From JANNVK01 sp031430435 (GTDB taxonomy: Bacteria; Acidobacteriota; Blastocatellia; Pyrinomonadales; Pyrinomonadaceae), in contig JANPBM010000056.1 of assembly GCA_031430435.1 (NCBI GenBank), forward strand, positions 49,647 through 113,646: DNA of 64,000 nucleotides, read 5' to 3'. This document shows positions 44,801-52,658 of this stretch, one piece after another. Position 1 is the stretch's first letter; each line of letters begins with the position of its first letter. Below the pieces are notes generated by a model. The model had not been told where the DNA came from. It saw nothing but the letters and a program-made list of their open reading frames with translations, and did no database searches. Made by a program: the position numbers and the translations under genes.

Positions 44801-45729
44801 CCGCCGATTGTTCCGCCGGTTTCTAATCTGTCTGCCTTCGGCTTTTCGATTTCAAACTTATTAAAGAAAAAATCATTTGAATTTAAGGCTTTATTTTGTA
44901 AATAAACGTAAGCCGAACCGTTAGTTGTGTTTCCGCCGGATTTGGTAACAACTTGAAAGTTTCCGCCGCCGCTTCTGCCTGTCGAGGCATCGTAAAGCGA
45001 GGTTTGCAGTTTAACTTCCGACAAAGTTTCAGGTGCAGGCGAGATATTGTCGCTCAAACTCCCTTCGTTTGTCGAAACATTGGTTGCATCAATACCGTTA
45101 AAAGTAAAACTCGTTGAAGTTGTTCGAGTTCCGTTGACCGATGGCGAAATGTTTCCGTTTCCGTTGACCGCAACCGGCGAAAGTTCAGCCGAAACACCTG
45201 CTTCACTTGATAATAAGCCCGTAAAACTTCTGGTTGAAGTCGGTAAATTCGTAATTTCTTTACCGCTGATTTGCCGAGAAACCGCCGCCGATTCAGTTTG
45301 TACAAGAGGTAAATCGGAAACAACCGTTACAACATCAACCGAGACTGCTCCAATTTCCAATTGCACGTCAATCGTGCGTGGAACTGAGGCTTCTACTTCA
45401 ATATTATTACTGACAGATTTTTTGAAGCCTGTTTTTTCGTATGTGATTGTGTAAATCCCGACCGGTAAAACTTGAAGTGTCCAACGCCCTTCTTCGTTTG
45501 TAATTGCCGTTCTTTGCAGATTTGTACCGGAATTTTTTACCGATATATTTGCCCCTTGTAATACGGCACCGTTCTGATCTGAAACCGTACCGCTTAAACT
45601 ACCGTTTGCTTGCCCGTAAGTCAGAGCAACGCACGACAAAATTATTATCGAAACGATAAATGAATATTGTAAAACTTTTTGAAATAACTCCAACGATTTA
45701 ACGTTGTAAGTATAGCGTCTGATTTGCAT
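41875..45729 (-). CDS. Oar-like TonB-dependent receptor with carboxypeptidase-regulatory domain
   Basis: 1284 residues from ATG 45729 (GAGGAA 6 bases upstream; the frame is open further but lacks a site). Signal/hydrophobic stretch (about 18-40), then a carboxypeptidase-regulatory-like domain (GSLSGTVSDQNGAVLQGANI to YTITYEKTGFKK). A plug region (LPTSTRSFTGLLS, FTFNGIDATNVS) and a very large outer-membrane barrel ending MQFRAKFTF follow. This layout is the Oar type common in Acidobacteriota for uptake of oligosaccharides or other large substrates. No substrate-specific enzymes are next to it. Confidence 0.92.
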   Translation of the reverse strand: MQIRRYTYNVKSLELFQKVLQYSFIVSIIILSCVALTYGQANGSLSGTVSDQNGAVLQGANISVKNSGTNLQRTAITNEEGRWTLQVLPVGIYTITYEKTGFKKSVSNNIEVEASVPRTIDVQLEIGAVSVDVVTVVSDLPLVQTESAAVSRQISGKEITNLPTSTRSFTGLLSSEAGVSAELSPVAVNGNGNISPSVNGTRTTSTSFTFNGIDATNVSTNEGSLSDNISPAPETLSEVKLQTSLYDASTGRSGGGNFQVVTKSGGNTTNGSAYVYLQNKALNSNDFFFNKFEIEKPKADRLETGGTIGGAIIKDKFFYFGGYQYTKAETGFVSSARSITVLPRALTLLTGERTAANVAAAFNQFNGCTVTVNCLTATDISPVALNLLNLRNPVTGGFVIPTPNGNARLIGVDRSGARAFQFGTVATGGVTSRTLQENNQLVQQLNVQPSLFNQNQFTLRLDGNLTQKDTVSGTFFWAKFPGIDSFPDPSSLASPFSLKRNDQNRTLATSYTRTITPTLINEFRFGYFYLNNTRSLDDPFLEITSASVGISNPALLFDNSPGTKRLGHFIGRPGTPLSQFSFGGPNDSFNKRRSENLSFSNNVTWVKNNQTIKFGGDFKRAAYDTNLPEEQATEFEKYDSFTQFITGNATEADTQFGITEKSFRTKDFGFYFTDDFKIGRKLTLNLGARYELFLYPTEKNGRIGNFDFSAFEACNTPAGGTLALCDNPLPGFIVPSKVKLTGLANVDEAINVSRKVKSQSTIAKQDLNNFAPRFGAAYAITDKIVVRGGYGLFYDKPSSAFINTVFSNYPFLREVEITVPNGNVPIANAFGTQPTTLGLNNWLPFRIVRGSGTTGSYVIRDNTGVGFDPRGVSTGSALGNIAETFEFRAVDQNLKTPLIQQWNIGGQWEFAKNFVFEARYVGTKGSNLLQSVAFNQGFDLNDPNTPDHIFERFNQAYLAAGSPNGALNAGSTARLRGSGKTFGFLNTVTGLIDNNLSAANGTVIGFEARVPILGFNVPEALLLKSTAKSIYHGGQFSLTRRFANGLQFNAGYTFSKSIDNNSSDPGSTAGGGKPDVPNAGFVVQGDQRNLDANRAASDFDRSHRFSTNFVWDLPFKSNSRFLKGWQFSGFFQTQTGTPYTIFAPEPEISNVSQLTNIVRGSGGLYRLGFGRPNLCGTTLNSTGTDITEQAFTANGNICSPLGGVGNLGRNTLRSPAQTRLDLGLVKRTKLTERTSFEIGWDVFNVLNRANFGTPDGELGSPDFGKITNTVGGPRVMQFRAKFTF

Positions 45730-45960
45730 AAATGTTCCTCTTTTTTTTGAACCTGTAACAAAATAAATTTTTACCGATGCCGAGCAATCTCGGACACCGT
45801 GTTGTTTGTATTTTTTAAAATTTGTGGTTAGCAAAAAAGAGTGTATTTCGGGCAAATTACAGAAAAATGTACGGAAAGTTAAATAAATGTTAAATCGTCC
45901 GATTTTGTTGTTTCCTTAAAATTATGCGAAAATCTTCAATCGCCGTTCGATAAAAAAAAT

Positions 45961-47190
45961 ATGTCAAAAATTAAACCGTTCAAAGCCTTGCGTCCGATCG
46001 GGGAACGCGCCAAAAAAGTTTCAAGTGTGCCGTATGATGTGGTCAATCGTGATGAAGCCCGCGAGATTGCCAAAAATAATCCGCTTAGTTTTCTGCACGT
46101 TTCACGGTCTGAAATTGATTTGACCGACGATGTAAATCCTTACAATGATGAAGTTTACGAGCGAGCGAAGCAAAATTTGCAAGCCTTGCAAGCCGACGGA
46201 ACTTTACGGCTTGACAGCGAACCGAGCTTTTATATTTATCGTTTGAAAATGGGCGAACAGATACAGACAAGTATTGTCGCAACCTGCGCGATCGACGAAT
46301 ACGATGCCGATTTAATCAAAAAGCACGAAAAAACTCGCCCCGACAAAGAAAACGATCGCACCAAACACATTGTTACCATGCAAGCTCAAACGGGTTTGAT
46401 TTTTCTCTGCTATCGCGGTACAGAGACGATAAATGATTTGATTGAAACAGTTACGGCAACCGAGCCGGTCTATGATTTTGTTTCGGAAGACGAAATTTCG
46501 CATACAATTTGGCGAACAACCGCGACTGAAAGTTTGGTTTCGGCGTTCAAAGAAATTCCGTTTATTTACATTGCCGACGGTCATCACAGAGCCGCCGGAG
46601 CGTCGCGGGCGAGAGCCGAAATGCAGAGCGCGAACGGACATCACACGGGCGAAGAAGATTATAATTTCGTTATTGCCGCGCTTTTTCCGGCGGAACAGTT
46701 GAAAATTTTGGCGTATAACCGAATTGTCAAAGATTTAAACGGTTTGAACACCGAACAATTCTTGCAAAGCATTAACGAAGCAGGCTTTATTGTTACAGAT
46801 ACGGAAAATTCCGTTCCCGAAAATCAAGGTGAAATCTGTGTTTATCTGGGCGGAAAGTGGCGAAAAATGACTTTTAACGTGCAGTATTTTGTCGCTCCGA
46901 CCGTGATTGAATCCTTAGACGTGAGCCGTTTGGAAACGTTTATTTTGAAACCGATTTTGGGAATCGAAGATGTGCGAACCGACAAAAGAATTGATTTTGT
47001 CGGCGGAATTCGCGGCACCGAAGAACTCGAAAAATTAGTTGATTCGGGCAAAGCCGAAGTTGCGTTTTCGATGTTCCCGACCACCGTCGAACAGCTTTTG
47101 GCAGTTTCGGACGACAACCGAATCATGCCGCCGAAATCAACTTGGTTTGAACCGAAGTTGCGCGACGGTTTGCTGATTCATAAAATTTAA
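45961..47190 (+). CDS. DUF1015 family protein
   Basis: 409 residues with the DUF1015 signatures KPFKALRPIGERAKKVSSVP with YDVVN following, NPLSFLHVSR, HEKTRPDKENDR, YIADGHHRAAGASRA and DFVGGIRG. The conserved DGHHR suggests a metal- or nucleotide-binding enzyme, and some relatives are annotated as SerK-like serine kinases. That activity is possible but not shown here. It is followed 22 bases on by dapF. Confidence 0.88.
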   Translation: MSKIKPFKALRPIGERAKKVSSVPYDVVNRDEAREIAKNNPLSFLHVSRSEIDLTDDVNPYNDEVYERAKQNLQALQADGTLRLDSEPSFYIYRLKMGEQIQTSIVATCAIDEYDADLIKKHEKTRPDKENDRTKHIVTMQAQTGLIFLCYRGTETINDLIETVTATEPVYDFVSEDEISHTIWRTTATESLVSAFKEIPFIYIADGHHRAAGASRARAEMQSANGHHTGEEDYNFVIAALFPAEQLKILAYNRIVKDLNGLNTEQFLQSINEAGFIVTDTENSVPENQGEICVYLGGKWRKMTFNVQYFVAPTVIESLDVSRLETFILKPILGIEDVRTDKRIDFVGGIRGTEELEKLVDSGKAEVAFSMFPTTVEQLLAVSDDNRIMPPKSTWFEPKLRDGLLIHKI

Positions 47191-47212
47191 CCGCATTTTT
47201 ATAACTGATTCA

Positions 47213-48010
47213 ATGATAAATTTTTGTAAATTACACGGTTTCGGCAACGATTATATTGTGCTGGAAGCAAAGCATTTGACGGCAGTTTCGTCGGTTTGCA
47301 AACTTGCCGAATCTATTTGTCGGCGCAATTCGGGAGTCGGCTCCGACGGGATTGCGATACTCGAAAAACTTGACGAAACTTCCGCCGATTATAGTTGCCG
47401 AATCATCAACCCCGATGGCAGCGAAGCGGGTTTTTCGGGTAACGGAACTCGGTGCGCCGTCGCGTATTTGTACTATAAAAATCTGTGGAATGCAGAGGAA
47501 TTACGTTTGCAAACCTCAAGCGGTTTAAAAACATATCGGCTTTTGGAACGCAGTGCAACCACGTTTTGGTTCAACGCGGAAATCGGCAAACCTTCGGAAA
47601 TCACGAGCTGTGAATTGTTTGATTTTCAAGTTATTTCGATTGATGTCGGGAATCCCGTGGCGGTCATTATGGTCGAAAATTTCGACTTTGATTGGCGTGA
47701 AATCGGCAGAAAAATCGAGTCGCACGAAGTCTTTCCGAATAAGACAAACGTTGTGTTTGTTAAAGTTACGGACTCGCAAAACATCGAAATTCGCATTTGG
47801 GAACGCGGTGCGGGCGAAACTTCTTCATCGGGAACTTGTTCGACGGCGGCAGCGGTTGCCCAGCTTTTTTACGCGAAAAGTCGAGGTGCGGTAAAAGTTC
47901 GGGCAGAAGGCGGAACAACCGAAATCGAGTGGCGTAACGATGATAAAATGTTGATAAAAGGTCGGGCGGACGTAATTTGCGAGGGAGAATATGTCAACGA
48001 AAATGTTTGA
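47213..48010 (+). CDS. dapF: Diaminopimelate epimerase homologue lacking both catalytic cysteines
   Basis: 265 residues with the DapF double-barrel layout: FCKLHGFGNDYIVLE, GVGSDGIAIL, NPDGSEAGFSGNGTRC and WERGAGETSSSGTCS. Canonical enzymes epimerise LL- to meso-diaminopimelate using two Cys. One is in CGNG and the other in the ACGTG loop. Here these are Ser75 (FSGNG) and Ser206 (SSGTC), with a Cys displaced to position 209. Substrate-binding residues around GNGTR and ERGAGET are kept. It could be a weak epimerase, a dehydratase-like variant or a different racemase. It overlaps the Rieske gene by 20 bases. Confidence 0.85.
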   Translation: MINFCKLHGFGNDYIVLEAKHLTAVSSVCKLAESICRRNSGVGSDGIAILEKLDETSADYSCRIINPDGSEAGFSGNGTRCAVAYLYYKNLWNAEELRLQTSSGLKTYRLLERSATTFWFNAEIGKPSEITSCELFDFQVISIDVGNPVAVIMVENFDFDWREIGRKIESHEVFPNKTNVVFVKVTDSQNIEIRIWERGAGETSSSGTCSTAAAVAQLFYAKSRGAVKVRAEGGTTEIEWRNDDKMLIKGRADVICEGEYVNENV

Positions 48011-48341
48011 AAACAAACGTTGTCCGAAACGTGAAGGAAAACTTATCACGGTCGCCAAAACCGACTCGATTCCGAGTGGTCGCGGGGCAAATGTACGGTT
48101 AAAAGACGGTTCGGAAATCGCTCTTTTCAACCTCGAAGGAAAGTATTTTGCGGTTGAAAATTTTTGTCCGCATCGCGGGGCAAATCTGGCAGATTCGAGA
48201 ACTTACGGCAGCGAAGTCGAGTGCGATCTGCACGGCTGGCGATTTGATTTGGCAACCGGCGAATGTTTGACCACTCCAACTTGCGCAATCGAAACTTACG
48301 AAGTGAAAATCGAAGGTGAGTTTGTCAAAATAATGGTTTGA
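47991..48341 (+). CDS. Rieske [2Fe-2S] ferredoxin-type protein
   Basis: 116 residues. Cluster ligands are Cys and His in NFCPHRGANLAD and CDLHGWRFDLATGEC (CxH...CxxH). NirD/ferredoxin-like single domain, cytosolic. It probably donates electrons to an oxygenase or reductase not present here. GGGAG precedes ATG 47991, inside the end of dapF, so the two are coupled. Confidence 0.92.
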   Translation: MSTKMFENKRCPKREGKLITVAKTDSIPSGRGANVRLKDGSEIALFNLEGKYFAVENFCPHRGANLADSRTYGSEVECDLHGWRFDLATGECLTTPTCAIETYEVKIEGEFVKIMV

Positions 48342-48425
48342 AACATTTTCAAACTATATGAAGTTTGTTCGCGTCAAATGTATTGTAACGGCAAAAGCCA
48401 ATCAAAATAAAGGGACAAAATTTAT

Positions 48426-48932
48426 ATGAAAATCAAAGCACTTATAATTTCAACTGTTGCAGTTATTGCATTTAGCTCATTCGCCTACGCCCAAGACGCG
48501 AAGCCGATCGACAATCAAGATTCAAACGGGCAAGAAAAAAGTTTAGGAAAACGAGAGCAAAAACACAGACGACACGGCAAAAATTCGGTAATGCGCGGTT
48601 TGAAAGAATTGAACTTGTCGGACGCTCAAAAAGAGCAGGTTAAATTGTTGAAAGAGCGAAATAAATCGCAATTTCAGCCGCAACGCGAAGAGATTAAAAC
48701 GCTTGCTTCAAAAAAACACGACGGAATTATTACCGCCGACGAAGAAAATCGCTTGAAAGAATTGAAAGGTCAAATGAAGGCAAACGGTCAAAAATCACGC
48801 GAAGAAATAATGACGATTTTAACGCCCGAACAAAAAAGCCGGTTTGATCAAAAACGAAATGAAATGCGCGGAAAAATGAAGGAGCGCCGAGGGAATCGTG
48901 GAGAATCGACCCGGAAACCACAAGAAAATTAA
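48426..48932 (+). CDS. Spy/CpxP-like periplasmic protein
   Basis: 168 residues. Signal peptide (about 1-22, ending AYAQ). Two LTxxQ-type segments follow, NLSDAQKEQVKLL and ILTPEQKSRFDQKR, within a highly charged helical body. Spy-like proteins are periplasmic chaperones or metal/envelope-stress sensors. It stands alone; a terminator follows. Confidence 0.8.
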   Translation: MKIKALIISTVAVIAFSSFAYAQDAKPIDNQDSNGQEKSLGKREQKHRRHGKNSVMRGLKELNLSDAQKEQVKLLKERNKSQFQPQREEIKTLASKKHDGIITADEENRLKELKGQMKANGQKSREEIMTILTPEQKSRFDQKRNEMRGKMKERRGNRGESTRKPQEN

Positions 48933-48952
48933 ACCGAATTGTTTGACAAATC

Positions 48953-48984
48953 AAAGGTGTGAGCGAAAGTTTACGCCTTTTTTA
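48953..48984. terminator. Terminator between spy-like and arsC genes
   Basis: AAAGGTGT (48953-48960) pairs with ACGCCTTT (48973-48980) with one G-T pair, followed by TTTATT. Placed between convergent genes. Confidence 0.7.
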
Positions 48985-49401
48985 TTCGATAATCGACAGG
49001 AATTTATTTTCAAAATAAGTTTTAATTTCATCACGAACACGCCGAAAAATACTGAGCGTAGTTGCTTCATCGGCTTCATCAATCGCCGGCGGATCGTCGA
49101 AACTGTGGTGAATAACTTTGGTTTTCGCCGGAAAATACGGACAAGTTTCTTTGGCGTTATCGCAAACGGTCAAAACATAATCAATTTCAATATTCGCAAA
49201 TTCATTAAATGATTTTGAACGATTTTTTGAGATGTCAATCCCGATTTCAGCCAATACTTTGATTGCTTCTTTACGCACAAGCGAAGGTTTTATTCCCGCA
49301 CTGTAAACATCATATCTGTTTTGCGTTATATGTTTTAATAAACCTTCCGCCATTTGTGAACGCGCCGAATTTCCCGTACATAAAATCAGTATCTTTTTCA
49401 T
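48982..49401 (-). CDS. arsC: Arsenate reductase, thioredoxin-coupled type
   Basis: Reduces As(V) to As(III). 139 residues of the low-molecular-weight phosphatase fold. The P-loop CTGNSARSQMAEG carries the first redox Cys; CDNAKETCP supplies the other two used for the disulfide relay to thioredoxin. Last gene of a four-gene operon; its ATG overlaps the aquaporin stop (TAATG). Confidence 0.95.
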   Translation of the reverse strand: MKKILILCTGNSARSQMAEGLLKHITQNRYDVYSAGIKPSLVRKEAIKVLAEIGIDISKNRSKSFNEFANIEIDYVLTVCDNAKETCPYFPAKTKVIHHSFDDPPAIDEADEATTLSIFRRVRDEIKTYFENKFLSIIE

Positions 49402-50063
49402 TATTTTTCCTCAAAATTCAATAACCAATTAAATAAAAAAGTTGCCGTAACTGCTCCTAATATTTGTGAAATTATAAACGGTAAAATATCATCGGGACGA
49501 ATTCCGGCAAAAGTGTTACTCATTGACCGTGCAATAGTTACAGCCGGATTTGCAAACGAAGTTGATGAGGTAAACCAATACGCCGAAGTAATATATGCCG
49601 CCACCGTCAAAGGTACAAATTCGGCGTGAAATTTTGAACCTGTGCGAATCACCATTATTAAACCGAACGTGGCAATAAACTCGCTGAACCATTGCGAAAA
49701 ACCTGTCCGTATTTTAGTCGAAGCAAACAAAATCGGAAGTTCAAACATCACATTGGCAATCGCCGTACCGCAAATCGCTCCACATATTTGCCCACCCAGA
49801 TATATTGGAAGTTCTCGACGCGTCAGATTGCCTCGCCACGCTTCCGTTAAACTGACAACCGAATTAAAATGTGAGCCTGAAATGTTTCCGAAGCTGAAAA
49901 TAAGGAAAATTAAACTTGCGCCTGTCGCTATCGTATTTGCCAAAAGTGCGATTGCCGCGTTTCCGCCGGAAAGTTTTTCGCCCATAATTCCGGAGCCGAC
50001 AACAACCGCCAAAAGAAACATTGTACCGATAAATTCGGCAACGAACTTTCTCGATAAACTCAT
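49401..50063 (-). CDS. Aquaglyceroporin (AqpS-like) of the ars operon
   Basis: 220 residues from ATG 50063; an upstream extension overlaps the previous gene. Six hydrophobic segments and two half-helix loops. The second NPA motif is normal (FANPAVTIARS), but the first is NSV (GSHFNSVVSL, Asn67). In Sinorhizobium-type systems AqpS with ArsC lets arsenite formed inside flow out down its gradient, replacing ArsB/Acr3. The position directly before arsC supports that role. The altered first motif may widen the pore. Confidence 0.88.
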   Translation of the reverse strand: MSLSRKFVAEFIGTMFLLAVVVGSGIMGEKLSGGNAAIALLANTIATGASLIFLIFSFGNISGSHFNSVVSLTEAWRGNLTRRELPIYLGGQICGAICGTAIANVMFELPILFASTKIRTGFSQWFSEFIATFGLIMVIRTGSKFHAEFVPLTVAAYITSAYWFTSSTSFANPAVTIARSMSNTFAGIRPDDILPFIISQILGAVTATFLFNWLLNFEEK

Positions 50064-50067
50064 AGTT

Positions 50068-51228
50068 TTATAATCTGTCCAATGCTTGTTGTAAATCTTC
50101 GAGCAGGTCTTTTTCGTCTTCGATTCCAACCGAAAGTCTTATTAAACCATCGGTTATGCCTGATTTTAAACGTTGTTCGGGCGGTAATGCCGCGTGCGTC
50201 ATCGAAGCTGAATGTTGAACAATTGTTTCAACTCCGCCAAGCGAGGTTGCCAACGTACAAATCTCAAGATTATTGACCAAAGCCTTTCCGTTTTCCATAC
50301 TTCCAACGTCAAACGCAACCATTCCGCCGAAACCTTTCATCTGGATTTGAGCAATTTCGTCAAATGCAGGATAAAAAACAGCTTCAACCTTCGGGTGAGT
50401 TTTTAACATATCTGCAATAGCAGATGCGTTGGAGTTATGACGCTCCATTCGTAACGCGAGCGTCCGGATTCCGCGCAAAACCAACCAACAAACTTGCGGC
50501 GCAATGTTTCCGCCGTAAAGTTTGGTTGTTTTTAACCGCGCTTTTTCGACAATTTCGCGTTTTCCGACCATTACGCCTGCTGTTAAATCGCTGTGTCCGC
50601 CAAGATATTTGGTCGCGGAATGAATGACGACATCAACGCCGAACTCCAAAGGTCTTTGATTATACGGCGTGGCAAATGTGTTGTCGGCAACCGTTGAAAT
50701 ATTGCGTGATTCAGCGATTTCCACAGCTGTGGAAAAGTCTGTGATTTTCAACAGCGGGTTTGACGGCGACTCCAACCAAAACAGCTTAGTGTTTGATTTA
50801 CAAGCGCTTGCGTAGTTTTCCGCATTAGTTGCGTCAATAAAAGAAACCTCAATTCCGAAATTATCTCGCAGATGTTCAAAGAATAAAGTCGTGGTTGAAT
50901 ACATCGAAATTGGCGCAACAAGGTGATCGCCGGCTTTAATTATTGTCAAAACTGCCGCTGAAACTGCCGCCATTCCGGAGGCAAATCCCAACGCCGACTC
51001 ACCGTTTTCGAGTTGGCACATTGCCTTTTCGAGCGCATCTTGTGTCGGGTTTCCGAGTTTTCCGTAAAAATAACCCGGTTTTTCGTAATTATGAATCGCC
51101 GAACCTTCGTCCGCGTCCGCGAAGGCGAAAACGGACGCATTATAAATCGGAACGGAAACCGAACCGAAGTGTTGCGTCAAATCTTCGCCTGCGTGAACCG
51201 CCAAAGTGTTAAATGATTTTTCACTCAT
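50068..51228 (-). CDS. Cys/Met-metabolism PLP enzyme (gamma-lyase/gamma-synthase family) inside the ars operon
   Basis: 386 residues. The PLP Lys is in HSATKYLGGHSDLTAG, the phosphate-binding region is around GFASGMAAVSAA, and QHSASMTHAALPPEQR is present. Family members include cystathionine gamma-synthase/lyase, methionine gamma-lyase and O-acetylhomoserine sulfhydrylase. The Cys typical of methionine gamma-lyase (YGCTF) is replaced by YSTTL, so it is not a classical one. It lies 2 bases after arsI and 4 before the aquaporin gene, firmly in the operon. It might supply cysteine/sulfide for thiol protection or act on an organoarsenical (inference). Confidence 0.88.
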   Translation of the reverse strand: MSEKSFNTLAVHAGEDLTQHFGSVSVPIYNASVFAFADADEGSAIHNYEKPGYFYGKLGNPTQDALEKAMCQLENGESALGFASGMAAVSAAVLTIIKAGDHLVAPISMYSTTTLFFEHLRDNFGIEVSFIDATNAENYASACKSNTKLFWLESPSNPLLKITDFSTAVEIAESRNISTVADNTFATPYNQRPLEFGVDVVIHSATKYLGGHSDLTAGVMVGKREIVEKARLKTTKLYGGNIAPQVCWLVLRGIRTLALRMERHNSNASAIADMLKTHPKVEAVFYPAFDEIAQIQMKGFGGMVAFDVGSMENGKALVNNLEICTLATSLGGVETIVQHSASMTHAALPPEQRLKSGITDGLIRLSVGIEDEKDLLEDLQQALDRL

Positions 51229-51230
51229 AT

Positions 51231-51791
51231 TTATCGGCTGATACTAACTGTTTTTGTGATTGGCGCGCAACTTGAATTTGTTTGTTTGTCGGCGGTTACA
51301 CAGCAAAAACTTGTCGGATTAGAATCTTGTTGATTTTCGGTGTTTTCCAAAACAACAAAAACTTCCCATTCGTTGCCGTCAGGATCGCTGACCCAAGCCT
51401 TGTCTTGAATCGCATAGCAACAATTTACCGCCATTTCATCAACCGTCGGCAAATCGTTTTTGTGCCATATTTCACGCATCGCCAAAACATCTTCGGTTGT
51501 TGCAACTTGTAAACCGAGGTGTGAAAGCGATCCGCCTTCCTTAAATTCGATTTCATTCAAAACAAGATTTAACGGCGGATTTTGCACGTCGAACTTGGCA
51601 TAACCGGTTCGCGTTTGCCGACTGTCAAGACCTGTTTGGGCTTGCAAAACCGAGTGAACTTCCGTATCGGCTTTGATAAACTTCATCGGTTCGATGCCGA
51701 GCATTTTTCGATAAAAATTAACGCTTTCTTCAACATTTCGCACATTTAACGAAATATGCGGCTTCAAGGTTTTAATTACTGTATTTGACAT
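51231..51791 (-). CDS. arsI: Organoarsenical C-As lyase
   Basis: A VOC-fold Fe(II) dioxygenase that cleaves the carbon-arsenic bond of trivalent methyl- or arylarsenicals. 186 residues. Fe ligands His (KPHISLNV), His (LSHLGLQV) and Glu (EWEVFVVLE) are present. The diagnostic vicinal Cys pair for arsenic binding lies in NCCYAIQDKAWV with DPDGNEWEVF after it. The Cys-containing tail (SFCCVTADKQTNSSC) is also seen in relatives. First gene of the operon, divergent from arsR. Confidence 0.93.
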   Translation of the reverse strand: MSNTVIKTLKPHISLNVRNVEESVNFYRKMLGIEPMKFIKADTEVHSVLQAQTGLDSRQTRTGYAKFDVQNPPLNLVLNEIEFKEGGSLSHLGLQVATTEDVLAMREIWHKNDLPTVDEMAVNCCYAIQDKAWVSDPDGNEWEVFVVLENTENQQDSNPTSFCCVTADKQTNSSCAPITKTVSISR

Positions 51792-51814
51792 AAATTATTA
51801 TTCCCGACTTTAAA

Positions 51815-51877
51815 TTTCATATATGCTGTTTCATATATGTTAGAACGAATATATCTTTAACCTGATTGGTTTGTCAA
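51815..51877 (-). promoter_or_regulatory. ars operon promoter and ArsR operator repeats
   Basis: Minus strand: TTGACA (51872-51877), 18-base spacer, TATATT (51848-51853). Just downstream of the -10 are two direct copies of TTTCATATATG (51815-51825 and 51829-51839), each containing the palindrome CATATATG, 14 bases apart. They cover the expected start site, a natural ArsR repressor position. Confidence 0.75.
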
Positions 51878-51910
51878 GACATTATTCGGATTTTCCGGTA
51901 AAGTTATTTT

Positions 51911-52351
51911 ATGAATACCGAAACCCTAGGCGAACTTGAAACTTTTTTTATGGCGTTGGCAGATAAAACTCGTCTGCGTTTATTAAATTTAATGCGAGAC
52001 GAAGAAATTTGCGTGTGCTTTTTTACTGAGGTTTTAAGCGAAAGTCAGCCGAAAATTTCGCGTCATTTAGCTTATTTACGAAACGCCGGATTGGTTGAAT
52101 CTCGACGCAACGGTAAATGGATGCACTATAAAATCATTGAACCCGCGAACGAAATGGCGGCAAGTATTTTGCGTGAAACGCTGGCAAGTTTGAAAACTCA
52201 AAAAAATTTACAACAAGATTACGAGAATTTAGAAAGTGTTTGTTGCGGAACTACGGTGCCTGTTACTTTTTCAAAAGCACCGAAACTCAACAAATATGCT
52301 TCAACGAATATGTATCGACAAAAAGAGGAAATAGAAACGTTTTTACTGTGA
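51911..52351 (+). CDS. arsR: ArsR/SmtB family arsenic-responsive repressor
   Basis: 146 residues. Winged helix with MALADKTRLRLLNLM, the As(III)-sensing pair CVC in DEEICVCFFTEVL, and the recognition helix SQPKISRHLAYLRNAG. A beta-wing (VESRRNGKWMHYKI) follows. Binding of As(III) to the cysteines should release it from the operator repeats in the shared intergenic region. Its own promoter region contains TTTTCCGGTAAAGT ending 6 bases before the ATG. Convergent 9-base overlap with the next gene. Confidence 0.93.
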   Translation: MNTETLGELETFFMALADKTRLRLLNLMRDEEICVCFFTEVLSESQPKISRHLAYLRNAGLVESRRNGKWMHYKIIEPANEMAASILRETLASLKTQKNLQQDYENLESVCCGTTVPVTFSKAPKLNKYASTNMYRQKEEIETFLL

Positions 52352-52540
52352 TTTCAAGTTTGAATTCTGAGATTTAAACAAGTTTTCGTCTTTAAACGGA
52401 CAATGACGACAACCGTTACCGCAACAATATCCGCGATTTAAGTGATAAGTTTCGGTCAAAACCATCAAACCGTTCTCATAATAGTAATCGACACCTTCAA
52501 TAAATTCAGTTCGTTTGGTCGCCGCCGCAGTTTTGTTCAT
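52343..52540 (-). CDS. Cys-rich DUF5522-like small protein
   Basis: 65 residues from ATG 52540. It contains VDYYYENGLMVLTETYHL and a Cys cluster, RGYCCGNGCRHCPF, typical of small DUF5522 proteins thought to bind a metal. Function unknown. Its end overlaps arsR tail to tail. Confidence 0.75.
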   Translation of the reverse strand: MNKTAAATKRTEFIEGVDYYYENGLMVLTETYHLNRGYCCGNGCRHCPFKDENLFKSQNSNLKSQ

Positions 52541-52658
52541 CCGAAACAGAATATCGAAAAATGAGTTGCAACTCAACGCCAAAGTAAGGCATTATTACAT
52601 TTACCCAAAAAAAATCCCCCGAACAAATAAAAATTTCAGAAAATTATCGGGAGAATAA

